A stretch of DNA of 64,000 bases from the NCBI GenBank assembly GCA_948099385.1, contig CANUEZ040000014.1:2790001-2854000 (forward strand). Reading direction: 5' to 3'. This DNA comes from Fasciola hepatica. Lineage: Eukaryota; Platyhelminthes; Trematoda; Plagiorchiida; Fasciolidae. Within the stretch, counting starts at the first letter, position 1. Each line of letters opens with the position of its first letter. Position numbers and translations under genes: made by a program. The notes below the pieces were generated by a model. That model was not told the origin of the DNA. It did not search any database and saw only the letters and a list, made by a program, of their open reading frames with translations. Below, piece after piece: positions 42,914 to 53,456 of the stretch.

Positions 42914-43221
42914 TGTACGTTTGGTTGGAAATTACTCCGCGGTTTCCTTAGTAAACGCGTGCTTCGGTCCTTTTTACTGCAGGGTCCACTTGCGCGTTAC
43001 TCTAATGCTCGGCACTATAAAAATATGTTAACCAAAACGGTATTCTCCACGACCTGTGAGAACGAGAAAGCGATTGGGAGAGATAGTTGTTAGCGTGTAT
43101 TTGGGAGTGTGCGTGAGAGCGTGCGCAACAGCAACGGTCAAATGGCAACCGCGCTTGGCAATCAGCGTTCATTTAAACAATAAACATGGTAAAAGTATGA
43201 ACGAAGATGGCCACCGCCACA
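42914..43221 (-). repeat. CsRn1-type Gypsy 5' LTR
   Basis: 308 bp, plus-strand TGTACGTTTGGTTGG...CACCGCCACA. It differs from 37433-37740 mainly in the first about 35 bp and at a few single sites elsewhere. Confidence 0.9.
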
Positions 43222-43560
43222 GGTTTAGCTACACAGAGCGTCTCCGTGCCCTAGACCTGTTCTCGATTGAAAGACGGCGCATCGGCGGGGATTTGATAGA
43301 AACCTTCAAGGTAATGAGGGGACTGTCAGGAATGAGACGAGAAGACCTTTTCTCTCTGATCACCGAGAGAGGCACAAGGGGTCATAGCCTTAGATTACGA
43401 AAGAAGCATTCGAGGCTCAAATTGGGGTGAAGTTCTTCTCAGATGGAGTGGTACCCTATTGGAATAAGCTCCCAGGGGAGGTCATAAATACCACAACAGT
43501 CAAGGCTTTTTAGAAAGCAGTAGGCCTATGTTGGGTGGCAGTATACCCCGAGTTATGTTA
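43222..43560 (+). pseudogene. CR1-type LINE, last part (C-terminus and 3' end)
   Basis: Continuation of the LINE broken at 37432. FSYTERLRALDLFSIERRRI, GGDLIETFKVMRGLSGMRRE and DLFSLITERGTRGHSLRLRK are the conserved CR1 C-terminus. After a stop come FFSDGVVPYWNKLPGEVINT and TVKAF (near 43500). The 3' non-coding tail runs to about 43560. Confidence 0.88.
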
Positions 43561-43852
43561 ATCAACTTTTATGGTCAGATGCAATTTACTTATGGTTTCC
43601 ACCTCACTCTGCCAGGGCTGATACTGCACAAAATTTCTGCCTTTCGGAAAGTGAAAATCACGCAGTGTTGGGAGCCACGGACACGCGCCGACGACACAAC
43701 TATCTGGACACATGATTGGCTCTAGCCACACCAAGTCCTGTGCAAACGGAACTGAACGACGATAACTGCGCCACACCGGCAAGTCTTCCGACGTGATACG
43801 TGGAATTATATTTTCTCTGGTTGTGTCATTCTGTGGACTATAATTTGCTCAC
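43561..43852 (+). other. 5' leader of the next CR1 LINE
   Basis: It contains GATTGGCTCTAGCCACACC, then AGTCCTGTGCAAACGGAACTGAA (43713-43755), shared with 31507-31548. The ORF1 start follows at 43853. Its exact boundary with the previous LINE's 3' end is not visible. Confidence 0.5.
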
Positions 43853-44984
43853 AATGCCTCCAAAAAGAGTCAAAAATATTGCATCCAAGTGCCTAGTTTG
43901 TTCGGAAGTTTTTTCGCTCATGCGACAAATCTCTTCAGTGAGATGGTTGTGATGGTTGGGTCCATCTTGACTGTTCTGAAATAAGTGTTGATCTTTACGA
44001 AGCCCTGGACAAAAGCCCTGCAAAGTTGCTCAAGGTGCTGTGCATCAAATGCACCGAGCCATCAACACATGTGTGGCCGGCAAAGCAGTCGGCGGAAAAG
44101 GCTCTTCCTGTCACAGATACAGCAGTGTCATCAACTTCGTCGTCGTCATCATCATTAGCACCGTCAATCAGTTCATCGGCATCAATAGCAGCAGAATCAG
44201 CGGCGTCAACATCGACTTTTTCTCCGCCAACATCATCATTCTCACCGTCATCATTGCCGAGGTACCTATTCCTGACTGTGCTACGTATGCAGAGGTGGCT
44301 TCAACATCGGTCACTGAGCCAACCGGACCAAAGCACCACCAACGCCAGAAGCTACATAGGTCGGCCTGCCTCAATGCGGACCCAGTTGGCACTGATGTGG
44401 CCACGCAAGCACAAGATGGTACTATGGGAACGAAACCCAGCCAACAGAGCACCACTGCGGACGAAAGTAGACCGGCCTGGATAACAACAGCGGATCGTCC
44501 ACGAAGAGCGCCAGAGTCGAGGAAACAGTGTTTCCTAATAGTGAACTTGCCTGAGACAAGGGAGACCACGGCACAGGCACGTCTGGACCACGATATTGCG
44601 AGTCTCTGGAGTATACTAACAAAACGTTTTGTCCCCGGGGAGGAGGAGACCGCGGAGAAGTTGCGAGTAACATCAGCCTTCCGAATTGGCAAAGCTAGTG
44701 ACACTGAACGCTCCCGTCCAGTGAAAGTAGTGCTGGACTCTAAGGAATCCGCGACTTCTGTGTTAAGAGGATCCCACCGGCTAAAAGGCGAGCAAGTGCG
44801 GCTGCACCGAGATCTAGACCCTGCGGATTGTGAGAAGTATAGAAACGCGTTGATTGAACGACGTGAACGAATGGAACAAGGAGAAAGGGACTTGATCATT
44901 CGGGATTTTCGGGTGCGGAAACGGCGCCCTCACTTCCGGTGGAGGCCGCTGATGCTAGTGTCCCTGTCAGTCCCCCCAAGCTAG
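43853..44984 (+). pseudogene. CR1 LINE ORF1 with PHD-like zinc finger and RRM-like part
   Basis: The start at 43853 gives MPPKRVKNIASKCLVCSEVF (first C-x2-C). After one frame change the chain continues in the next phase as CDGWVHLDCSEISVDLYEAL, then LLKVLCIKC. This is the CxxC...CDGWxHLxC...CxxC spacing of a PHD finger, a domain reported for ORF1 of some CR1 elements. A Ser-rich stretch (44135-44260) follows. The third part lies in 44040-44984: KQCFLIVNLPETRETTAQAR, VTSAFRIGKASDTERSRPVK and VVLDSKESATSVLRGSHRLK, then RRERMEQGERDLIIRDFRVR. That is an RNA-binding, RRM-like ORF1 pattern. At least two frame changes and a stop (SLQ*DGCDG) break the chain. Confidence 0.75.
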
Positions 44985-45990
44985 GAGGCCCTGAACAAAC
45001 GGATGTGGTAGCAGGCCGAGGCAGCGTCGTCATCCTGTTGTCCAAAGTCCGTGGTCTGCTGAACAAGAGGGATGACCTGGAACACTTGCTGCAGTCCAGC
45101 TCACCTACTGTGATAGCACTGACGGAGATGTGGCTGAGTAACAATGTTCTGGACTCTGAGGTGTCCCTCCCTGGCTACACCCTATTCCGAATCGATAGGA
45201 ACTCTATCAGAGCTGGTGGAGGCGTAGCATTCTTCGTACCATCAGACACCCAAACCGCGCAGTTAGAGGCATTCGCAGACCAGCAGGGATTCGGTGAAGC
45301 TATCTGGTGCCGCCGGGGGATTTAGGACAGTTGGAGTCATCTATCGAACACCTGCGGTCACTCCTCCAGATATGATGAATTTACTGAGGAGATGGGCGTG
45401 CGAAGGCCACTGCCTCGTCCTGGGCGACTTCAATGCTCCGCATATTGATTGGACATCAAGCAGGACAGCGGCCGGAGAAGATCCTTTTTCTCGGGAATTA
45501 CTAACAACGGTCCACGAACTGGCACTACACCAACATGTTCAGGAATCAACCCGGAGGCAATCCGGTCACGGTTCCATTCTAGATCTGGTGATTTCTCCCA
45601 GGAGCTCTGACGTCGATAAAGTTGAACATCTCCCTCCACTTGGAAGCAGTGACCATATGGTGCCAGCGATTCACTGGAGCACTGGTTCTTGTCCATCCCC
45701 CAGACCACACATCGGACGTAATGTTCGGCGCAATTCATTCGATGATGTTCGGAGAACGGCTTTAGACGTCAACCGGTTTCCCACGGATTCAGATGTCCAC
45801 CACGATGTGAACGAAGCTTGGGCGTTTATTCGTGACGGTATCTTGTATTTTATGAATACCTACTGTCCCCTCAGTCGGGGTAGACCCCGGATTAAGGGAC
45901 GGCCGTGGTTTGATCTGGAGTTCAGAAGCCTGCTCAAACAAAGAAATCGGGCCTGGCAGCGGTTCCTATCCACGGGTTAGGGTTATGATC
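44939..45990 (+). pseudogene. CR1 LINE endonuclease, one frameshift
   Basis: The frame 44939-45325 shows VVILLSKVRGLLNKRDDLEH (NxRSLxNKxxxL) and TVIALTEMWLSNNVLDSEVS (TETWL with T to M). IPGYTLFRIDRNSIRAGGGV follows in variant form (LPGYTLFRIDRNSIRAGGGV). A frame change near 45300 leads to 45294-45980: VGVIYRTPAVTPPDMMNLLR (YRPP variant), CLVLGDFNAPHIDWTSSRTA (GDFNxPxIDW intact), SGHGSILDLVISPRSSDVDK (LDLV) and LPPLGSSDHMVPAIHWSTGS (SDH intact). The linker with WFDLEFRSLLKQRNRAWQRF ends at a stop at 45978. Most catalytic residues survive. Confidence 0.87.
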
Positions 45991-47387
45991 TCTATCGCAG
46001 GATTCGTAACCCATGTACCGAACAAAAACGGACAAAGCGGATGGCATTCGAGGAGGCCCTTGCGGTTGATGCGGTGCGACCACCCAAGCGCCTGTTTGCA
46101 TACTTAAAGCGCCGCACCAGAGCGAAGTTGGGTATCCCGGCGCTGATGAACAACGACGAAATGGTTGCAAAAGATGACGGAAAGGCTGATAAATCAGCCA
46201 AGCATTATCTGTCGGTTTATTCTGTGGAGTAAGATGCATCGAGCCCGATGTTGGATAGCTCGCCGCTGTTCATTATGTATGATTTTAGAGAGCCGGAAGT
46301 GAATAAGATGCTCAAATCCATCAAAACCCATAAGTCACCGGGACCGGACGACGTGCATCCGTTGATGTTGAAGGAGTTGGCGGACCAGCTAACTACACCA
46401 CTGACGCGGTTGTTCAATTTATTGTTGGTCACTGGAAGTCTACCTCAGGAGTGGAAAAAAGGCAGTCGTTGTTCTGTTGTACAAGGGTGGGACAAAATCC
46501 ACCTCAGCCAACTACCGCCCAGTTAGCCTCAATTCCGGAGCTGGAAAGGTCATGGAAAGGCTGGTGGCTGTTTGTATACGTGAACATCTGGAGAGCTGTC
46601 AACTGCAATGCGCAGAGCAGCACGGTTTTCGGCGGAACAGATCATGTCTGTCAAACCTGTTGACCGCCCGTGAAAGCTGGTCGAACTCCAAGGCCGAGGG
46701 ATATGTCACGGACGTCATCTTCGTGGACTTTAGTAAGGCGTTTGACAAAGTTCCTCACAATGGGCTGTTGCTGAAACTCCGGGCCATTGGCATCTCAGGA
46801 CCCATGCTTCACTGGATTGAGGATTTATTGGTCGGGAGAACCTTTTCCGTGAGAGTTGCACAGTCCCAGTCCGCGTGGTATCCAGTTGGCAGTGGCATGT
46901 CGCAAGGCTCCGTGCTAGGACCCCTGTTGTTTCTAGTGTTTGTAAACCACCTGCCACAGACCTTTCGATCCCAATGCCCTATCTATGCCGATGATCTCAA
47001 GATCTGGCGCACCATTCGATCGGCAGGGGATCGCGAGATACTACAGGAGGATCTGCAGGCCCTCGTCAATTGGTCGACCACCTGGGATCTACCAGTAAAC
47101 GTGGACAAATGCGCGAGCATGATGATTGGTAGCCCCAACGACACTTACGGCTACTGCCTTGGGAGTATCGTACTCCGTCACACGCAGGAGGAAAAGGACC
47201 TCGGAGTTGTTGTCACCAACAATTTGAAGACAAGAGCACACACTGAGACAGCTTGCGCCTCAGCGTGGGAGATACTTGGTCCCATCCGCCGTTCATTTGG
47301 GCCTCTACCCAGGGACAGCTTTTGACTGCTTTATGTCTCACAAGTACGTCCTCGTTTGGAATATGGCGGTCCGGCTGTCTATCCGTG
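45991..47387 (+). pseudogene. CR1 LINE reverse transcriptase, truncated by a BEL LTR
   Basis: The linker (RMAFEEALAVDAVRPPKRLF, YLKRRTRAKLGIPALM) passes a stop at 46230. EVNKMLKSIKTHKSPGPDDV and HPLMLKELADQL lead to a frame change near 46480. The frame 46477-47325 (282 codons) then gives STSANYRPVSLNSGAGKVME, CAEQHGFRRNRSCLSNLLT, IFVDFSKAFDKVPHNGLLLK (catalytic Asp kept), GMSQGSVLGPLLFLVFVNHL, CPIYADDLKIWRTIRSAG (YADD intact), WDLPVNVDKCASMMIG and EEKDLGVVVTNNLKTRA. It ends FGPLPRDSF at a stop, with LEYGGPAV-like thumb sequence to 47387, where the outermost array LTR begins. It is one of the two best preserved RTs among the LINEs. Confidence 0.9.
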
Positions 47388-47767
47388 TGTTACGAACGTT
47401 TGAGCAATGCGTAGCCAAATTCGCAACGGATCCCGAAATCAGAAGGCGATTATCCGTGATAATTCTACGATACTAGATTATTAAAATCAACAATGACATA
47501 AACAATATACAAACCTCAATAATACGATCACAAGGACTCAACAACGAGAAACCGAATAGCAGCGTGTGAGCAGACAGCACGTGCGTCACGCAGGTCCTGA
47601 ACAAGGATGTGCCAAAGTAGCGCTCTGGGCGCGAACAAACAACAATTGGTCCAGAAAAACAACCAGTTCGTAAAGACAAGTCAATAGTGTATGGAAATGA
47701 GTGATGTTGGGAAAAAAACACTGAATCGCGAGGGAAAAAGGGGGATTTTCCACGGCCGGCTGTTACA
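47388..47767 (-). repeat. BEL array LTR 1 (outermost)
   Basis: 380 bp, plus-strand TGTTACGAACG...CGGCTGTTACA. Its left flank is CR1 coding sequence (ATCCGTG), so this is where the array entered the LINE. Variants: AATAGCAG, GAACAAGG, CAAACCTC, AAAAAAACAC, and a private GTAGCG. Confidence 0.93.
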
Positions 47768-48466
47768 CCGCCCACCAAAATCCTCCTGGATCCTTAGCAG
47801 AGTCAAAGGTTCGGTATAAAGGTACTGATTCTTCCTACCTGCCTAGGCCCTGCTGTCAGTGCGCGCGTCTAATGCTCGTCGTCAACGTTCTACTACTGGT
47901 CGCACCTAATCCACTGGATACATAGACGTGAGACTAGTCTACATCTTCCACAAGACCAAATGACCGATGGCGGGCGTGAATGGTCACATAGACGTTGTCC
48001 TCGTAAGGGGCCGTCCGGTCCTGGATGTACGTGCTTGAGTGTGTGTGTGTGTGTGCGTGTGTGTGTGCCGGGGTTACAATGAAATCACAGGTATGACTAC
48101 ACGTCAAAGGAGGACTTTCTGCAATGTCAACAAAAGACCGCGTGGCAAGAAAACGAGTAAATGTAGCATGTGTGTGTGACTTGAGCTCCGCTACTTCCAC
48201 ATATGCAAGGGGCATTCGGTAGCGTCAACAAAAGGCAAACAAAGAAAACTGTCACATGTATGATGGGTTTACGGGATGTAGAGTGCGTCGTGCATGCGTG
48301 TATGTATTGGGATGTATAATGGAATCGCACTCATCACCACGTATCGGGAAGAACCTTCTGTAATGTCAATGAAAGGACCGCGAGCACCTTAACGTGTTTG
48401 ACGGAGATTGTGTGGTATATATGGTGTTCCTTTATCCACCTCGATTACCGGTGTGAAAAAGGTTTA
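47768..48466 (-). other. BEL 3' UTR, unit 1
   Basis: Non-coding. The complement of CCGCCCACCAAAA beside the LTR (TTTTGGTGGGCGG) is the polypurine-like tract. It holds a GT microsatellite at 48039-48067 with one internal C. A repeated segment of about 70 bp has copies near 48070 and 48309, ending CTTTCTGCAATGTCAACAAAAGACCGCG and CTTCTGTAATGTCAATGAAAGGACCGCG. No env-like frame. Confidence 0.8.
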
Positions 48467-49881
48467 CTAGGCCTCAGGGTTATCAGCTCCTCCGTCTTCG
48501 CTCTCGAGTAGGTTAATACTGCGTATGTCACGAATGAGCACTCCGTTAGCTGTCTTCAACTTCACCGTTCCTATCATTTCGTCAGTGCTTTTGATGGTTC
48601 CCGTAACTACTCCCAAAGACCAAGCGCTGAAATGTCTGCGTTCGTCGGCGATCATAACCACGTCCCCAACTTTGAATGGTCTTGTTTTGGCCAGCCACTT
48701 CTGTCGAGTCTGCAAAGCCGGTAGGTACTCCCGCAGCCATCGCCTCCAGAAGACCTTGGCCAGATAGTTCGCTTGCTTCCACCCGTGGAGGTAGCTCCCA
48801 CGAAGGTTTACCGGCCCTTGGAAACCCTCGTTCGACCTTAGCGTCAATAAGTCGTTCGGGGTGAGCGCCAGGTGGGTGGGGTCGCCGTTCAATACTGGAA
48901 CCAGGGGGCGGTTGTTCAGGATTCGCTCCACCTCAGTCATGACGGTGTTCAGCGTCTCGTCGTCGGGCGGCTGCTGCTCCATGATTGACAGCAATATCCG
49001 TCTGGCGGACCGGATCATGCGTTCCCATATGCCGCCTCGGTGGCTGGCCTGTGGGGGTTGAAATGCCATCGAATGCCGTAGGCCACGGTTCGATCCTGCA
49101 GTTCGTCCCTGTTTATGTTCTTGTGCCAACTCCGCAATTCCCGGTGAGCGCCCACAAAGTTCGATCCATTATCTGAGTATATATCGGCCGGTACGCCTCT
49201 TCGGTTGATAAATCTTTGCAAGGCCCGTAGAAAAGAATCGGTCGTCATCGAATGTGCGACTTCTAGGTGTACCGCACGTGACTTCATGCACGTCATGATA
49301 CATCCGTATCGCTTTTCTAATCTTTTCCCGCACTTGATCCACAAGGGCCCGAAATAGTCCAACCCGGTGTCACTGAACGGCCACCAGCCCGTAGTCGTCC
49401 TGCATTCTGGTAGTGGGGCCATGAGTTGTTTGCCTGCTGTGGCATTGCGTCTCCTGCATTGCACACACCGTCGGATTACGCGTTTTACAGTCTCTCGTCC
49501 TCTCAACAACCAAAGACGCTTTCGGATGACACTCGTCACGTGACTTTCCCCGGCATGTCCCTCCACGACGTGGACGTGTTGAATCATTAGCTCTACTACA
49601 GGTTGTCTCGCAGGCAGCAGTATAGGATACTTTGTGTCGGAGTTCAGGTGGGCGTTGGTCAGCCTACCATCCACCCGCGGCAGTCCGTCGATGAGTTTGG
49701 GGTTTAAACGCTTCAGCTCGCCTCTCGGAGATGAAATGTCGTTATTAGTCGGCCCCACTTCTTCCGCCCTCTTGAGGTCTCGGGCGAAAGCCTCGCGTTG
49801 TATCATTCTGAAAATATCGTACTCTGCCGCTTGTAGCTCATCGGGACCTATCGGGCCGACCCGTATCCCACCTGAGGGCCG
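48467..49881 (-). pseudogene. BEL integrase half, unit 1, one frameshift
   Basis: Minus strand. It opens directly after the next LTR (49882), in mid-pol, with RPSGGIRVGPIGPDELQAAE. Then come FARDLKRAEEVGPTNNDISS, LIDGLPRVDGRLTNAHLNSD, MIQHVHVVEGHAGESHVTSV (His pair), RRCVQCRRRN (C-x2-C), DTGLDYFGPLWIKC (Asp), ADIYSDNGSNFVGAHREL (Asp) and AYGIRWHFNP. A run of five C (49053-49057 on the plus strand as G) instead of six shifts the frame before PPQASHRGGIWERMIRSARR (catalytic Glu). The rest, in frame 49129-48467, runs through MTEVERILNNRPLVPVLNGD to the conserved tail VVMIADERRHFSAWSLGVVT and ends SEDGGADNPEA. The tail has R where units 2 and 4 and the plus-strand copies have A (ADERAHF). Confidence 0.93.
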
Positions 49882-50259
49882 TGTTACGAACGTTTGAGCA
49901 ATGCGTAGCCAAATTCGCAACGGATCCCGAAATCAGAAGGCGATTATCCGTGATAATTCTACGATACTAGATTATTAAAATCAACAATGACATAAACAAT
50001 ATACATACCTCAATAATACGATCACAAGGACTCAACAACGAGAAACCGAATGGCAGCGTGTGAGCAGACAGCACGTGCGTCACGCAGGTCCTGAGCAAGG
50101 ATGTGCCAAAATAGCGCTCTGGGCGCGAACAAACAACAATTGGTCCAGAAAAACAACCAGTTCGTAAAGACAAGTCAATAGTGTATGGAAATGAGTGATG
50201 TTGGGAAAAACACTGAATCGCGAGGGAAAAAGGGGGATTTTCCACGGCCGGCTGTTACA
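49882..50259 (-). repeat. BEL array LTR 2
   Basis: 378 bp. Left flank CCTGAGGGCCG. Variants: AATGGCAG, GAGCAAGG, CATACCTC, AAAAACAC (two A fewer than LTRs 1, 3 and 4). Confidence 0.93.
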
Positions 50260-50958
50260 CCGCCCACCAAAATCCTCCTGGATCCTTAGCAGAGTCAAAG
50301 GTTCGGTATAAAGGTACTGATTCTTCCTACCTGCCTAGGCCCTGCTGTCAGTGCGCGCGTCTAATGCTCGTCGTCAACGTTCTACTACTGGTCGCACCTA
50401 ATCCACTGGATACATAGACGTGAGACTAGTCTACATCTTCCACAAGACCAAATGACCGATGGCGGGCGTGAATGGTCACATAGACGTTGTCCTCGTAAGG
50501 GGCCGTCCGGTCCTGGATGTACGTGCTTGAGTGTGTGTGTGTGTGTGCGTGTGTGTGTGCCGGGGTTACAATGAAATCACAGGTATGACTACACGTCAAA
50601 GGAGGACTTTCTGCAATGTCAACAAAAGACCGCGTGGCAAGAAAACGAGTAAATGTAGCATGTGTGTGTGACTTGAGCTCCGCTACTTCCACATATGCAA
50701 GGGGCATTCGGTAGCGTCAACAAAAGGCAAACAAAGAAAACTGTCACATGTATGATGGGTTTACGGGATGTAGAGTGCGTCGTGCATGCGTGTATGTATT
50801 GGGATGTATAATGGAATCGCACTCATCACCACGTATCGGGAAGAACCTTCTGTAATGTCAATGAAAGGACCGCGAGCACCTTAACGTGTTTGACGGAGAT
50901 TGTGTGGTATATATGGTGTTCCTTTATCCACCTCGATTACCGGTGTGAAAAAGGTTTA
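50260..50958 (-). other. BEL 3' UTR, unit 2
   Basis: Same layout as unit 1, sharing its variants TCCTCC beside the polypurine tract and GTGAATGGTCAC. GT run at 50531-50559. Confidence 0.8.
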
Positions 50959-52373
50959 CTAGGCCTCAGGGTTATCAGCTCCTCCGTCTTCGCTCTCGAG
51001 TAGGTTAATACTGCGTATGTCACGAATGAGCACTCCGTTAGCTGTCTTCAACTTCACCGTTCCTATCATTTCGTCAGTGCTTTTGATGGTTCCCGTAACT
51101 ACTCCCAAAGACCAAGCGCTGAAATGTGCGCGTTCGTCGGCGATCATAACCACGTCCCCAACTTTGAATGGTCTTGTTTTGGCCAGCCACTTCTGTCGAG
51201 TCTGCAAAGCCGGTAGGTACTCCCGCAGCCATCGCCTCCAGAAGACCTTGGCCAGATAGTTCGCTTGCTTCCACCCGTGGAGGTAGCTCCCACGAAGGTT
51301 TACCGGCCCTTGGAAACCCTCGTTCGACCTTAGCGTCAATAAGTCGTTCGGGGTGAGCGCCAGGTGGGTGGGGTCGCCGTTCAATACTGGAACCAGGGGG
51401 CGGTTGTTCAGGATTCGCTCCACCTCAGTCATGACGGTGTTCAGCGTCTCGTCGTCGGGCGGCTGCTGCTCCATGATTGACAGCAATATCCGTCTGGCGG
51501 ACCGGATCATGCGTTCCCATATGCCGCCTCGGTGGCTGGCCTGTGGGGGTTGAAATGCCATCGAATGCCGTAGGCCACGGTTCGATCCTGCAGTTCGTCC
51601 CTGTTTATGTTCTTGTGCCAACTCCGCAATTCCCGGTGAGCGCCCACAAAGTTCGATCCATTATCTGAGTATATATCGGCCGGTACGCCTCTTCGGTTGA
51701 TAAATCTTTGCAAGGCCCGTAGAAAAGAATCGGTCGTCATCGAATGTGCGACTTCTAGGTGTACCGCACGTGACTTCATGCACGTCATGATACATCCGTA
51801 TCGCTTTTCTAATCTTTTCCCGCACTTGATCCACAAGGGCCCGAAATAGTCCAACCCGGTGTCACTGAACGGCCACCAGCCCGTAGTCGTCCTGCATTCT
51901 GGTAGTGGGGCCATGAGTTGTTTGCCTGCTGTGGCATTGCGTCTCCTGCATTGCACACACCGTCGGATTACGCGTTTTACAGTCTCTCGTCCTCTCAACA
52001 ACCAAAGACGCTTTCGGATGACACTCGTCACGTGACTTTCCCCGGCATGTCCCTCCACGACGTGGACGTGTTGAATCATTAGCTCTACTACAGGTTGTCT
52101 CGCAGGCAGCAGTATAGGATACTTTGTGTCGGAGTTCAGGTGGGCGTTGGTCAGCCTACCATCCACCCGCGGCAGTCCGTCGATGAGTTTGGGGTTTAAA
52201 CGCTTCAGCTCGCCTCTCGGAGATGAAATGTCGTTATTAGTCGGCCCCACTTCTTCCGCCCTCTTGAGGTCTCGGGCGAAAGCCTCGCGTTGTATCATTC
52301 TGAAAATATCGTACTCTGCCGCTTGTAGCTCATCGGGACCTATCGGGCCGACCCGTATCCCACCTGAGGGCCG
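50959..52373 (-). pseudogene. BEL integrase half, unit 2, same frameshift
   Basis: Collinear with unit 1, including the five-base run (51545-51549) that breaks the frame before the catalytic Glu region. It differs at the tail, which reads ADERAHF, the state also present in the plus-strand copies and so probably ancestral. The minus-strand pieces are 52373-51507 and 51621-50959. Confidence 0.93.
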
Positions 52374-52753
52374 TGTTACGAACGTTTGAGCAATGCGTAG
52401 CCAAATTCGCAACGGATCCCGAAATCAGAAGGCGATTATCCGTGATAATTCTACGATACTAGATTATTAAAATCAACAATGACATAAACAATATACATAC
52501 CTCAATAATACGATCACAAGGACTCAACAACGAGAAACCGAATGGCAGCGTGTGAGCAGACAGCACGTGCGTCACGCAGGTCCTGAGCAAGGATGTGCCA
52601 AAATAGCGCTCTGGGCGCGAACAAACAACAATTGGTCCAGAAAAACAACCAGTTCGTAAAGACAAGTCAATAGTGTATGGAAATGAGTGATGTTGGGAAA
52701 AAAACACTGAATCGCGAGGGAAAAAGGGGGATTTTCCACGGCCGGCTGTTACA
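52374..52753 (-). repeat. BEL array LTR 3
   Basis: 380 bp. Left flank CCTGAGGGCCG. Variants: AATGGCAG, GAGCAAGG, CATACCTC, AAAAAAACAC. Confidence 0.93.
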
Positions 52754-53456
52754 CCGCCCACCAAAATCTTCCTGGATCCTTAGCAGAGTCAAAGGTTCGG
52801 TATAAAGGTACTGATTCTTCCTACCTGCCTAGGCTCTGCTGTCAGTGCGCGCGTCTAATGCTCGTCGTCAACGTTCTACTACTGGTCGCACCTAATCCAC
52901 TGGATACATAGACGTGAGACTAGTCTACATCTTCCACAAGACCAAATGACCGATGGCGGGCGCGAAGGGTGACATAGACGTTGTCCTCGTAAGGGGCCGT
53001 CCGGTCCTGGATGTACGTGCTTGAGTGTGTGTGTGTGTGTGTGCGTGTGTGTGTGTGCCGGGGTTACAATGAAATCACAGGTATGACTACACGTCAAAGG
53101 AGGACTTTCTGCAATGTCAACAAAAGACCGCGTGGCAAGAAAACGAGTAAATGTAGCATGTGTGTGTGACTTGAGCTCCGCTACTTCCACATATGCAAGG
53201 GGCATTCGGTAGCGTCAACAAAAGGCAAACAAAGAAAACTGTCACATGTATGATGGGTTTACGGGATGTAGAGTGCGTCGTGCATGCGTGTATGTATTGG
53301 GATGTATAATGGAATCGCACTCATCACCACGTATCGGGAAGAACCTTCTGTAATGTCAATGAAAGGACCGCGAGCACCTTAACGTGTTTGACGGAGATTG
53401 TGTGGTATATATGGTGTTCCTTTATCCACCTCGATTACCGGTGTGAAAAAGGTTTA
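52754..53456 (-). other. BEL 3' UTR, unit 3
   Basis: It carries the second 3' UTR haplotype: TCTTCC beside the polypurine tract, CTAGGCTCTGC and GCGAAGGGTGAC. The longest GT run of the four units is here, 53024-53057. Confidence 0.8.

Larger units (their letters stand above)
37433..43221 (-). mobile_element. CsRn1-type Ty3/Gypsy element with 308-bp LTRs
   Basis: 5.79 kb on the minus strand, including a solo BEL LTR of 377 bp inserted in it. LTRs are 37433-37740 (3') and 42914-43221 (5'). The primer site matches the tRNA-Trp 3' end, and the Gag box is C-x2-H-x9-C-x3-C. These two traits are described for the CsRn1 clade of Ty3/Gypsy. The insertion split a CR1 LINE reading frame: removing it with one copy of a 4-bp target repeat (GATT left, GGTT right) restores the LINE frame exactly (GQEG followed by FSYTERL). 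All its domains are inactivated. Confidence 0.92.

Noticed and set aside
44168..44899. Minus-strand open frame of 243 codons
   Set aside because: It lies opposite CR1 ORF1, which has recognisable PHD-like and RRM-like content on the plus strand; the antisense frame has none.
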